Part shown: in pieces, positions 5,213-10,813 of the stretch | Numbering within the stretch: position 1 is the stretch's first letter | How the letters are laid out: each line of letters begins with the position of its first letter | Source of the DNA: Nanosynbacter sp. | Lineage (GTDB): Bacteria > Patescibacteriota > Saccharimonadia > Saccharimonadales > Saccharimonadaceae | Direction of reading: 5' to 3' | Length of the DNA stretch: 15,310 bases | Assembly: GCA_015257605.1 (NCBI GenBank) | Contig: JABZJV010000017.1 | Span: 1-15,310, forward strand | The notes under the pieces: generated by a model | What the model was told of the DNA's origin: nothing | What the model saw: only the letters and a program-made list of their open reading frames with translations | Database searches by the model: none | Position numbers and translations under genes: made by a program

Positions 5213-6811
5213 CTATACCTGCGGCAAAACATCGCCGTTGACACTAGCGGTAAGCGATCGCAGATTATCGCCGACTTTGACGCCTGGATTCATAATACCG
5301 AGCGGATCAAAAACTTTTTTGATAGCCGCGTACATCTCGCGAGTGCGAACGTCAAGGTGTTTATACGCGAAATGCGCTGCGATCCGACCCTCGGCTGCTT
5401 GGCCAATGAGCGCGCCGTCATATTTAACAGCCAAATTAGATAATTCATCAAAAATCTTGAATAATTTTTGCTTGTCTCCAACTTGACGCAGCGACAGCAC
5501 CGGATGAACCGTGTAAGTTTCGGTCAGTACGTGTCCAGAAATAGGCATATTACAATGCAGACGACCAGCCAAAACTGTTAATGCTTTAGTAAATTCATCG
5601 AAACGAGCAGCTGGAATATAAATATCGCTATACAAATGCGGTGCAAAAGCCGGGTTTTTGTCAGGCAATTCGGTATAGCGAGCAACATCAAGTGCTGACA
5701 ACAGCGCGTCATCGGTCGCGTCATCGCTAGAAACGAATTTGACTCCCTCGGCGCTGCTGAATGTCTTCTGGATTTTTTTGAGATTACGAGCGCGAGTGCG
5801 GGCATTAAAATCGTCAAATCCGGCGATAATGACTGCTTGCGGGTCAGCTACTTCTAGGTTGAGCCAGTCAAAGTGCCGGCCGGCAGCAGCGGCAGCGCTA
5901 AATAGCTGGGCGTCAAAATACTCGGCAAAAGCTGCGCCGCTATCGCGCAATATGCGCATAGCATCATTGGCTACGCTAGCCGAAGCAAATACTAGCGCTA
6001 AGACCTCGTTGCTCTGGCTGCGGAACTCGGTGCGTAAAATCATCTCGCTGATGATACCCAGCGTGCCCTGCGCACCGATGAACAGCGGTGTAAGATCGAA
6101 CTGGTTTCCTCTCTTGACAGAAGCTATAGCACTATAGCCAGACTTGTCATATTCTGACAGGGCGTTGATCACGTCCTGATATTCATCAATGATCGTGTCA
6201 ATGCCGCGGTAAATATCGCCTTCTAGACTCTGCAGACCTTTCTTGCGGCTGAGCTCGCGCCGGCCAAGCGGGCCTGTCTGCAAAATATCGCCATTTGCCA
6301 AAACGATCTCGAGCTGGCTGATAAAGGCGCTCAAATCGCCGTATTTACCGCTAGCCAATCCAGCTAGATTGTCAGCGATAGCCCCGCCAACTGTTCGACG
6401 CGCATCTAGGCCGTTGAGCGGCGGGATGTTAACGCCCTGCAAGCTTAATGCCTGACGTAGAGACCCAACTGTTGTGCCAGGCTGCAGGCGAACTAACCGC
6501 TGCTTGGCATCGTATTCAAAAACATTATTCATGTGCCGCGACATATCGGCTATCGTTCCGCGGCCAATTGCACCACCTGTAGTTCCGCGGCCTGAACCGC
6601 GGGCAGTTATTGCCTGAACATGCCCGCGTTCAGCCAACTGCCATGATAAACGCGCCGTTTTGCGGATGTCGTCGGTGTTGCGCGGCGCAACGATCATCTC
6701 TGGCGCTAGGCTCAATACTCCAGCATCGTTAATATAAGCCTGCCGCACATCGGGCCGGAAGTCAATCTCTCCTAGCAAATGTCCGCGTAGGTAATTAGCA
6801 ATTTTGCTCAT
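5213..6811 (-). CDS. FAD-linked oxidase of the GlcD / D-lactate dehydrogenase type
   Basis: A 532-residue flavoprotein. The N-terminal FAD-binding PCMH domain shows ARGSGRGTTGG (70-80), RTVGGAIADN (139-148) followed by SGKYGDL, and IGAQGTLGIISE (245-256), the usual FAD-contact signatures. The C-terminal FAD-oxidase domain ends with FDPLGIMNPGVKVG, close to the canonical FDP-giLNPGK ending. One oddity is GQAAEGR where GlcD-type enzymes commonly have GEHGDGR, so the substrate is uncertain; a 2-hydroxyacid such as D-lactate or glycolate is the family expectation. No cysteine-rich iron-sulfur domain is fused. It stands alone. The predicted promoter lies 24 bases upstream and a short reading frame overlaps the start. 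ATG 6811 has a weak GAGGG ribosome site. Confidence 0.88.
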   Translation of the reverse strand: MSKIANYLRGHLLGEIDFRPDVRQAYINDAGVLSLAPEMIVAPRNTDDIRKTARLSWQLAERGHVQAITARGSGRGTTGGAIGRGTIADMSRHMNNVFEYDAKQRLVRLQPGTTVGSLRQALSLQGVNIPPLNGLDARRTVGGAIADNLAGLASGKYGDLSAFISQLEIVLANGDILQTGPLGRRELSRKKGLQSLEGDIYRGIDTIIDEYQDVINALSEYDKSGYSAIASVKRGNQFDLTPLFIGAQGTLGIISEMILRTEFRSQSNEVLALVFASASVANDAMRILRDSGAAFAEYFDAQLFSAAAAAGRHFDWLNLEVADPQAVIIAGFDDFNARTRARNLKKIQKTFSSAEGVKFVSSDDATDDALLSALDVARYTELPDKNPAFAPHLYSDIYIPAARFDEFTKALTVLAGRLHCNMPISGHVLTETYTVHPVLSLRQVGDKQKLFKIFDELSNLAVKYDGALIGQAAEGRIAAHFAYKHLDVRTREMYAAIKKVFDPLGIMNPGVKVGDNLRSLTASVNGDVLPQV

Positions 6812-6835
6812 ACACCCTCATCTTCATATAAATCT

Positions 6836-6844
6836 ATTTTAGCA
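6836..6844 (-). promoter_or_regulatory. Promoter of the FAD oxidase gene (extended -10)
   Basis: Minus-strand TAAAAT (6836-6841) preceded by TGC. It is 24 bases from the gene's ATG but only eight bases from the ATG of a ten-codon frame (6827-6795, MKMRVYEQNC) that overlaps the start out of frame, a possible leaderless upstream reading frame. Confidence 0.45.
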
Positions 6845-6884
6845 TAAGCTGCAGCAATTTTTCGCGAATTTGTTAGAAGTTCGC

Positions 6885-6957
6885 TATAATTATTTGTGCA
6901 AGCAAAATACGTGCGGTTTGCACGGCTGCGGCGTGCCGCTAGAGCTTGCAAACGCTC
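6885..6957 (+). promoter_or_regulatory. Promoter and folded leader of the disrupted tRNA-Leu(UAG)
   Basis: TATAAT at 6885-6890 with no clear -35. The 67-base leader can fold in competing ways: GTGCAA (6896-6901) pairs with TTGCAC (6918-6923), or TGCAAGC (6897-6903) with GCTTGCA (6944-6950), and GCGGC/GCCGC lies between. It now drives only a tRNA 5' half. Confidence 0.4.
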
Positions 6958-6998
6958 GCGGATGTGGTGGAATTGGTAGACACGCATGCCTTAGGAGC
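6958..6998 (+). pseudogene. 5' half of chromosomal tRNA-Leu(UAG), split by the element
   Basis: Starts GCGGATG, which pairs with the 3' acceptor strand found 3.1 kb away, and carries the D-arm, the 5' side of the anticodon stem and loop CTTAGGA (anticodon TAG). After GCCTTAGGAGC the sequence stops matching any tRNA and becomes element DNA; nothing rebuilds the 3' half. Confidence 0.92.
6988..6998 (+). repeat. Left attachment core (attL), 11 bp
   Basis: GCCTTAGGAGC, identical to 10114-10124 and located at the anticodon stem-loop of tRNA-Leu(UAG). It marks the left junction of the integrated element. Confidence 0.88.
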
Positions 6999-7058
6999 TA
7001 ACAAGCTCGCTTGCCTGTTCTTGTATTTTATAGGGGTAATATAGCCTTTTTTCGCTAA

Positions 7059-7091
7059 AAGAGGAGTCTATTCTTGTAACAGACTCCTCTT
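7059..7091. terminator. Terminator of the recombinase gene, overlapping AGACTCCT motifs
   Basis: Perfect 11-bp stem AAGAGGAGTCT (7059-7069) and AGACTCCTCTT (7081-7091), followed on the minus strand by a short T-run. It lies 18 bases after the recombinase stop. Confidence 0.65.
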
Positions 7092-7101
7092 CTAGACTCC
7101 T
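7062..7101. repeat. Left cluster of AGACTCCT motifs, possible recombinase arm sites
   Basis: AGACTCCT occurs at 7081-7088 and 7094-7101 in direct orientation and at 7062-7069 inverted. The same AGACTCC word recurs in three direct copies near the other end of the element, which suggests protein-binding sites flanking the cores. Confidence 0.5.
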
Positions 7102-7108
7102 TTATTGT

Positions 7109-7690
7109 TTATAAGGATGTTTTTGCTTGATCGTTGTCGTTATGTTTATTGTAAATTTTATCGGTTATAGCGAGAAGTGCATTTGATTTTTCTGCTTCGG
7201 TCGAGTGGGTATAGATTTGCAAGGTTGTTGTTATTGAAGAATGTCCAAGGATAACTTGTGCATCTTTCGCCGAGACGTTAGCTTCTTTGAGCATTGTAGC
7301 AACGCTGTGGCGAATCTCATGAAGCGTTATCTCTTTTAATCCCACTTTTCGAGCAGCATCTTTAAATGTTTTGATAAAACTTCTACCGTCTATCGGGTTG
7401 CCTTTTTTAGTAAGGTAGAGAAGTTCGTCGCCATCTTGATAGAGCCGTCGTTCATATTCTGCTTGCAGCTCCTGTTTTATACTCGGCAGAAGCGGCAAAT
7501 CGCGAACACTTGCCCTTGTTTTGAGTGAGCCGATTTTTGGCTCATGTCCTACGAGATAAACTTGCTGCCTGATATGTATAGTGTTTTCGGTAAAGTCAAT
7601 GTCTTTCCAGTGCAAGCCAAACGCTTCGCCGCGTCGTAATTCATAATGACACATGACAAGGAATAAACCGTAGTATGGATGGTCTGTCAT
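7109..7690 (-). CDS. Tyrosine recombinase (integrase), catalytic domain only
   Basis: 193 residues carrying every catalytic signature of the phage-integrase family: Arg19 in ELRRGE, Lys57 in SLKTRAS, His124 and Arg127 in LHEIRHS, His150 in ILGHSS and the nucleophile Tyr160 in IYTHS. What is missing is the N-terminal arm-binding and core-binding half found in normal 300-400 residue integrases. The frame continues upstream of ATG 7690 for 22 codons with integrase-like sequence (YTGEHYSIFKAFYSM) until a stop at 7757-7759, exactly where the oppositely oriented AT-rich gene starts. This suggests the 5' half was lost when that segment arrived. The start is uncertain and there is no Shine-Dalgarno. 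It would have integrated the element at the tRNA-Leu anticodon loop. Confidence 0.85.
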   Translation of the reverse strand: MTDHPYYGLFLVMCHYELRRGEAFGLHWKDIDFTENTIHIRQQVYLVGHEPKIGSLKTRASVRDLPLLPSIKQELQAEYERRLYQDGDELLYLTKKGNPIDGRSFIKTFKDAARKVGLKEITLHEIRHSVATMLKEANVSAKDAQVILGHSSITTTLQIYTHSTEAEKSNALLAITDKIYNKHNDNDQAKTSL

Positions 7691-7710
7691 AGAGTAAAAT
7701 GCTTTAAAAA

Positions 7711-7751
7711 TGCTATAATGCTCTCCAGTATAGGCAACAAGTTTAAGGAGG
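7711..7751 (+). promoter_or_regulatory. Promoter and ribosome site of the EXLDI gene
   Basis: Extended -10 TGCTATAAT (7711-7719) without a clear -35, and a strong AAGGAGG (7745-7751) seven bases before ATG 7759. The promoter lies within the residual 5' end of the recombinase frame. Confidence 0.6.
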
Positions 7752-7758
7752 AAAGATT

Positions 7759-8130
7759 ATGGATTATAAAGAAATAAAGCTTAATGTTTCAAATAATAAA
7801 ATTAAAGAATATAAGCAATTCGAGGGCTTAAAATTATATTCTGATATTTTTAAATCTGAAGATGAAAAGGTATTGATTAACAAAAGAATATATGTTACAA
7901 AAAAACAGAATTATGTTTATTACGAAAGAACAGATGTAAATTGGAATTATTGGTCAAGCGAAAGAAATTATAATTCAACATTTAATCCAGAGAATGATAG
8001 TAAACACAATATTATATTTGAAGTTTCATCAGAATTAAGCGATTTTATTAAATATTTGGGAGAAGAAATAATTCGGAAGATTGAATTGAAACAGCACAAT
8101 GGAGAAATTGTTGAGATATTAGATATTTGA
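7759..8130 (+). CDS. EXLDI-family small protein, unknown function
   Basis: A 123-residue soluble protein that ends exactly in EILDI, the C-terminal signature E-x-L-D-I that defines the EXLDI family (named from memory, TIGR04342). The middle also fits: IYVTKKQNYVYYERTDVNWNYWSS corresponds to the family pattern of a tyrosine/threonine-rich strand followed by N-W-x-x-W, and FEVSSELSDFI to the stretch before the terminal helix. The family's function is not known; members are often encoded next to transcription regulators, which is not the case here. The gene is far more AT-rich than the surroundings and has a strong Shine-Dalgarno, both signs of recent transfer. It runs divergently from the truncated recombinase and ends before a strong terminator. 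Confidence 0.75.
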   Translation: MDYKEIKLNVSNNKIKEYKQFEGLKLYSDIFKSEDEKVLINKRIYVTKKQNYVYYERTDVNWNYWSSERNYNSTFNPENDSKHNIIFEVSSELSDFIKYLGEEIIRKIELKQHNGEIVEILDI

Positions 8131-8228
8131 TTGTGTTATGAAGAATGAAGCATTGACTGAAAATATAATATCTACTCAAGCACGTAGAACTCCTAATTTT
8201 AGTAATATCAATTAAATAAAAATAGTAT

Positions 8229-8264
8229 AAAAAACAGTAAATCGAAAAAGGTTTACTGTTTTTT
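8229..8264. terminator. Bidirectional terminator after the EXLDI gene
   Basis: Perfect 13-bp stem of AAAAAACAGTAAA (8229-8241) with TTTACTGTTTTTT (8252-8264), giving A- and T-runs on both sides. A 25-codon frame lies between the EXLDI stop and this hairpin (8138-8215) but has no supporting signal. Confidence 0.85.
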
Positions 8265-8290
8265 CTTTGCTTAAAAATAGAAAGAGAGGA

Positions 8291-8324
8291 AAAGAAAAAA
8301 TGAAAAGTCGCTTTTTCAAGCGAC
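8291..8324 (-). terminator. Terminator of the element-borne tRNA-Leu
   Basis: Stem GTCGCTT (8307-8313) and AAGCGAC (8318-8324); on the minus strand it is followed by TTTTCA and a six-T run. It lies 23 bases downstream of the tRNA CCA end. Confidence 0.8.
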
Positions 8325-8346
8325 AATTTCGAAAAAATTCAGATTT

Positions 8347-8431
8347 TGGTGCGGATGAAAGGACTTGAACCTTCACGCCGTGAGGCATATGCTCCTAAGG
8401 CATACGTGTCTACCAATTCCACCACATCCGC
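8347..8431 (-). tRNA. Complete tRNA-Leu, anticodon TAG, carried by the element
   Basis: Reading the minus strand from 8431: acceptor GCGGATG/CATCCGC, anticodon stem TATGC/GCATA around CTTAGGA (anticodon TAG), variable arm GCC-TCAC-GGC, T-arm and encoded CCA (8347-8349). It is nearly the same as the split chromosomal gene, but differs by compensating pairs in the anticodon stem (TATGC/GCATA against CATGC/GCATG) and in the variable arm (GCC/GGC against GCT/AGC), so it comes from a related, functional lineage and not from a fresh copy of the host gene. It should replace the decoding of CUA (and other CUN) codons lost by insertion. Confidence 0.96.
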
Positions 8432-8507
8432 ATATTTGATATTGTGAAATATTTCTGTAGATAAGTATATCAGTAGATAAAATAAATTACCACATTTTTA
8501 ACATTTT

Positions 8508-9800
8508 TTATTTAACAGGAATTTTCTTTGCTAAATCTAATAACAACTCAATCAACTGCGAACTCATAATAGGAGCTTCCTCTTTGCTTTTAAATAATCC
8601 TTTTGATTTTTTAACTTGATTATTTTCTTCATTATTGAATATTCGGTATGCAACTGTTTTGATAATTTCATTTCTTAGTTTTACATCACCTTCAATACTT
8701 AGCAGATAAGGCTTTAGTGCTTTAAGTTGATGAGCTGTTCGTTGATTAGCTCGTTGTGCTTTGCGATGTTCGCTTGATTGAGTGGCCGTGTATCCTGCTA
8801 TACCCCCAGCAAATAGCATAACAAATGCTCGAGCTACTAAGAATTGCCATGAAGTATCCTTAGTATGAATAATTTCATAAACTACCCAACAAGAAAATCC
8901 TAATACCGCAAAAAGCAAGAACATCGTTATTTTACGCCATCTATCAGCAGCTTCCATGTCTTCCTTAGCGCTACTAGAATAATCGTGGATTAGTGTTTTG
9001 TCTCCAGCTATATTCAATAATTCATCTATTCTAGCAAGACTATCTTCTGCCTTCGCCTCAGTAGCGTTGAGCTTTTTATCTATGTCATCCGTAATGCGAT
9101 CGGCTTCATCACTCTTTTTGCTAAATGTTTCTTCAATTGTACGTTTCTGATCTTCGATAAATTTATTAACCGCCTCATTACGTACATTTTCAGATTTTGT
9201 AAATGATAGTTGCTGCTCGGTAGATATGCTATTTGATGAATCTTTTATGTCTTTTAAATCTTTGTTAAGTTCATCTATTTTTACACCAAGTGCTTCAAAC
9301 TCGTTTTTAGCTTCAGTAACTTTTTCGTCAATGGTCTTTTCTGCGGTAGTTCCTTTAGCGGATATACTATCAATCTCTTTTGCTGCTGTACGCTTATATT
9401 GACCGACCGACCTATTTAATCCCGCAATAGCCTTGCGAGTTTCCTTTATGTCCATAGTGGGCGTTAATGAAGGAATGTACGACAATATATTATCGATATA
9501 TCCATTCATGTAAGAAATACCTAGATACATATCATCGTGAGTGTTTTGCCAGTTATCAAAACACGAACTTGCATTTGAAAGGTGACTGCTGATATTGTCA
9601 AGATTTGATATTGATAATAGACGACTATCTGTATTATCAAGTCTATCCACTAAAAGCTCAATGACCAATTTTGCCCGATTGATAGCATCGATTGCTTCAA
9701 GAGACATACTGTCAGAGTCTATCTCATTTAACCTGGCTAATAATTTCTTGGCTGCAGTATATGTGGCACTATTCTGTATACGATCTTCCCATTTGCTCAT
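8508..9800 (-). CDS. Coiled-coil protein with two membrane helices, element cargo
   Basis: A 430-residue protein that I cannot name. The N-terminal 120 residues are helical and mixed, residues about 130-265 form a long charged coiled coil, two hydrophobic helices lie at about 291-311 and 319-339, and a cytosolic C-terminal part of about 90 residues begins with SSEHRKAQRANQR, a basic stretch right after the second helix that resembles other accessory-region membrane proteins, then LKPYLLSIE. The architecture suggests a membrane-anchored sensor or scaffold with both ends on the same side. It is the largest gene of the element and lies between the replacement tRNA and the right end, the usual place for cargo such as defence or host-interaction genes; that role is inference. 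ATG 9800 has a weak AAGGAA ribosome site. Confidence 0.8.
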   Translation of the reverse strand: MSKWEDRIQNSATYTAAKKLLARLNEIDSDSMSLEAIDAINRAKLVIELLVDRLDNTDSRLLSISNLDNISSHLSNASSCFDNWQNTHDDMYLGISYMNGYIDNILSYIPSLTPTMDIKETRKAIAGLNRSVGQYKRTAAKEIDSISAKGTTAEKTIDEKVTEAKNEFEALGVKIDELNKDLKDIKDSSNSISTEQQLSFTKSENVRNEAVNKFIEDQKRTIEETFSKKSDEADRITDDIDKKLNATEAKAEDSLARIDELLNIAGDKTLIHDYSSSAKEDMEAADRWRKITMFLLFAVLGFSCWVVYEIIHTKDTSWQFLVARAFVMLFAGGIAGYTATQSSEHRKAQRANQRTAHQLKALKPYLLSIEGDVKLRNEIIKTVAYRIFNNEENNQVKKSKGLFKSKEEAPIMSSQLIELLLDLAKKIPVK

Positions 9801-9860
9801 GAGGCGTTATTCCTTTTTTGCTTAGTTAATTCGCCACCCCTCGCTAAAACTTTAACCACC

Positions 9861-9869
9861 ATTATATCA
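9861..9869 (-). promoter_or_regulatory. Promoter of the element membrane-protein gene
   Basis: Minus-strand TATAAT (9861-9866) preceded by TGA, an extended -10, without a clear -35. It leaves a leader of roughly 55 bases, unlike the leaderless host genes. Confidence 0.5.
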
Positions 9870-9934
9870 CTCTTATTCTTAAGAACGGCTACCCCCTAAG
9901 AGTAGAGAATCTTACTTATCCAATTTGATTAATT

Positions 9935-9966
9935 AGACTCCGCCCTAGACTCCAGAATTGACTCCT
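9935..9966 (+). repeat. Right cluster of AGACTCC direct repeats, possible arm sites
   Basis: AGACTCC at 9935-9941 and 9947-9953 and TGACTCC at 9959-9965, spaced exactly 12 bases start to start. The word matches the AGACTCCT motifs near the left end. Regular spacing close to a helical turn suggests adjacent protein binding. Confidence 0.55.
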
Positions 9967-10113
9967 TGCGCCCTGTACAATAACAAACAAAAACAGCGAG
10001 TTAGAACTCTTATATCATTTTTGCCTTTATTGCCCATTATTTGCCTGTTGTAAGCCTCTTGTTGGCGGTGTGCGTAGTTCCTCCGCTAAGTGAAAAGAAA
10101 GCTTAATTATCTA

Positions 10114-10124
10114 GCCTTAGGAGC
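10114..10124 (+). repeat. Right attachment core (attR), 11 bp
   Basis: GCCTTAGGAGC, identical to 6988-6998; the right junction of the element with the chromosomal tRNA 3' half. Confidence 0.88.
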
Positions 10125-10168
10125 ATGTGCTTTCGAGCGTGAAGGTTCAAGTCCTTTCATCCGCACCA
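10114..10168 (+). pseudogene. 3' half of chromosomal tRNA-Leu(UAG)
   Basis: Contains the anticodon loop end, 3' anticodon stem (GCATG), variable arm GCT-TTCG-AGC, T-arm GAAGG-TTCAAGT-CCTTT, acceptor strand CATCCGC and encoded CCA (10166-10168). It completes the 5' half at 6958-6998. The bases just upstream belong to the element and are not tRNA-like, so this half cannot be a functional gene as it stands. Confidence 0.92.
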
Positions 10169-10203
10169 AGGAGATTCGATACACACTCTGAGGAAAATAC
10201 GCA

Positions 10204-10238
10204 TAAAAAAATAACCCGTATATCGCGGGCTATTTTAA
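10204..10238. terminator. Bidirectional terminator between tRNA 3' half and rsmD
   Basis: AAAATA-A-CCCG (10208-10218) pairs with CGGG-C-TATTTT (10226-10236), one mismatch, with A- and T-runs outside. It can end the tRNA transcript and the leftward rsmD transcript. Confidence 0.75.
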
Positions 10239-10249
10239 TTCCCCAAAAA

Positions 10250-10813
10250 TCACGAATCACACGATTCTCGGCGGAAAGAGGTGAGATAAGCATTTCCATA
10301 ACTACGATTGTCCACCACAACAATTTCGTTTCCCAGATTTGGTTCCTCACCTCTTCCTGGATGTGATAATACCATAAGCCCGCCTGGTTTGAGAAGTCCA
10401 AAAAGCTTGCTAACTGTGGAAAACTGCGGATTTTTGTATGGCGGATCGGCGAAGATTATGTCATACTTGCCTGCGCCGCCAGACTCAATCCATGAATTGA
10501 CAGAGGCGCTAATAATTTTTGTTTCATATTGAACGCCTAGCGAGGACACATTATTGCTTAAGATTTTTTGAGCAATTTTATCGCGCTCGATAAACGTTAC
10601 ATGGGCAGCGCCGCGGCTGAGAGCTTCGAGACCAACCGCGCCAGTACCAGCAAAAGCGTCTAAAACCTGTGCGCCGTTAATCTCGTTGCCAATACTATTA
10701 AACATAGCATTGCGAATCCGCTCGCCCATCGGCTTGGTGCGGGTGCTGTTTTCTTTAGGCGCATCTAGTAGCCGCCCGCCGAAGCGCCCAGCGATTACTC
10801 GGATCGAGCTCAC
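10250..10813 (-). CDS. rsmD: 16S rRNA (guanine966-N2)-methyltransferase RsmD
   Basis: SAM-dependent methylation of G966 of 16S rRNA in the small subunit. The N-terminal RVIAGRFGGR (5-14) is the family signature, the SAM-binding motif I is LDAFAGTGAVG (51-61), the acidic ribose-binding residue lies in FIERD, and the N6/N2-methylase catalytic motif DPPY is at 123-126. With GTG at 10813 the protein has 187 residues, a normal length. I chose this GTG because it overlaps the TGA stop of the upstream gene (GTGA) and follows GAGG at a good distance; the longer frame to 10843 reads back into that gene. Overlap implies translational coupling in one operon. Confidence 0.94.
   Translation of the reverse strand: MSSIRVIAGRFGGRLLDAPKENSTRTKPMGERIRNAMFNSIGNEINGAQVLDAFAGTGAVGLEALSRGAAHVTFIERDKIAQKILSNNVSSLGVQYETKIISASVNSWIESGGAGKYDIIFADPPYKNPQFSTVSKLFGLLKPGGLMVLSHPGRGEEPNLGNEIVVVDNRSYGNAYLTSFRRESCDS

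Larger units (their letters stand above)
9801..10113. other. Right end of the element, no gene
   Basis: About 310 bases between the membrane-protein gene and the right core. It holds the leftward promoter at 9861, a TTCTTAAGAA palindrome (9876-9885) and three AGACTCC-type direct repeats at 9935-9966. I see no supported reading frame or RNA gene here. Confidence 0.6.
6988..10124. mobile_element. 3.1-kb integrated element in the anticodon loop of tRNA-Leu(UAG)
   Basis: The direct repeat GCCTTAGGAGC at both ends splits one tRNA gene into a left 5' half and right 3' half that together make a perfect cloverleaf. Inside are a tyrosine recombinase fragment, a gene with the EXLDI ending, a complete tRNA-Leu(UAG) on the minus strand and a large membrane coiled-coil protein. 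Base composition changes within the element (the EXLDI gene is very AT-rich), so it is a mosaic. No replication, conjugation or capsid gene is visible. With the recombinase truncated, it may now be immobile or depend on another integrase. Confidence 0.88.

Noticed and set aside
8138..8215. 25-codon frame between the EXLDI gene and its terminator
   Set aside because: No ribosome site or recognisable sequence; too short to support.
8300..8368. Short frame starting MKSRFF over the tRNA terminator
   Set aside because: It overlaps a clear terminator hairpin and the tRNA 3' end on the opposite strand.
6958..10168. Group I intron in a leucine tRNA anticodon loop
   Set aside because: Such introns sit at this place in cyanobacteria, but the interruption is 3.1 kb, carries a recombinase and an 11-bp direct repeat, and I see no ribozyme core.
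6958..10168. Trans-spliced split tRNA of the Nanoarchaeum type
   Set aside because: The sequences next to the two halves share no substantial complementarity, and a full tRNA of the same anticodon lies between them.
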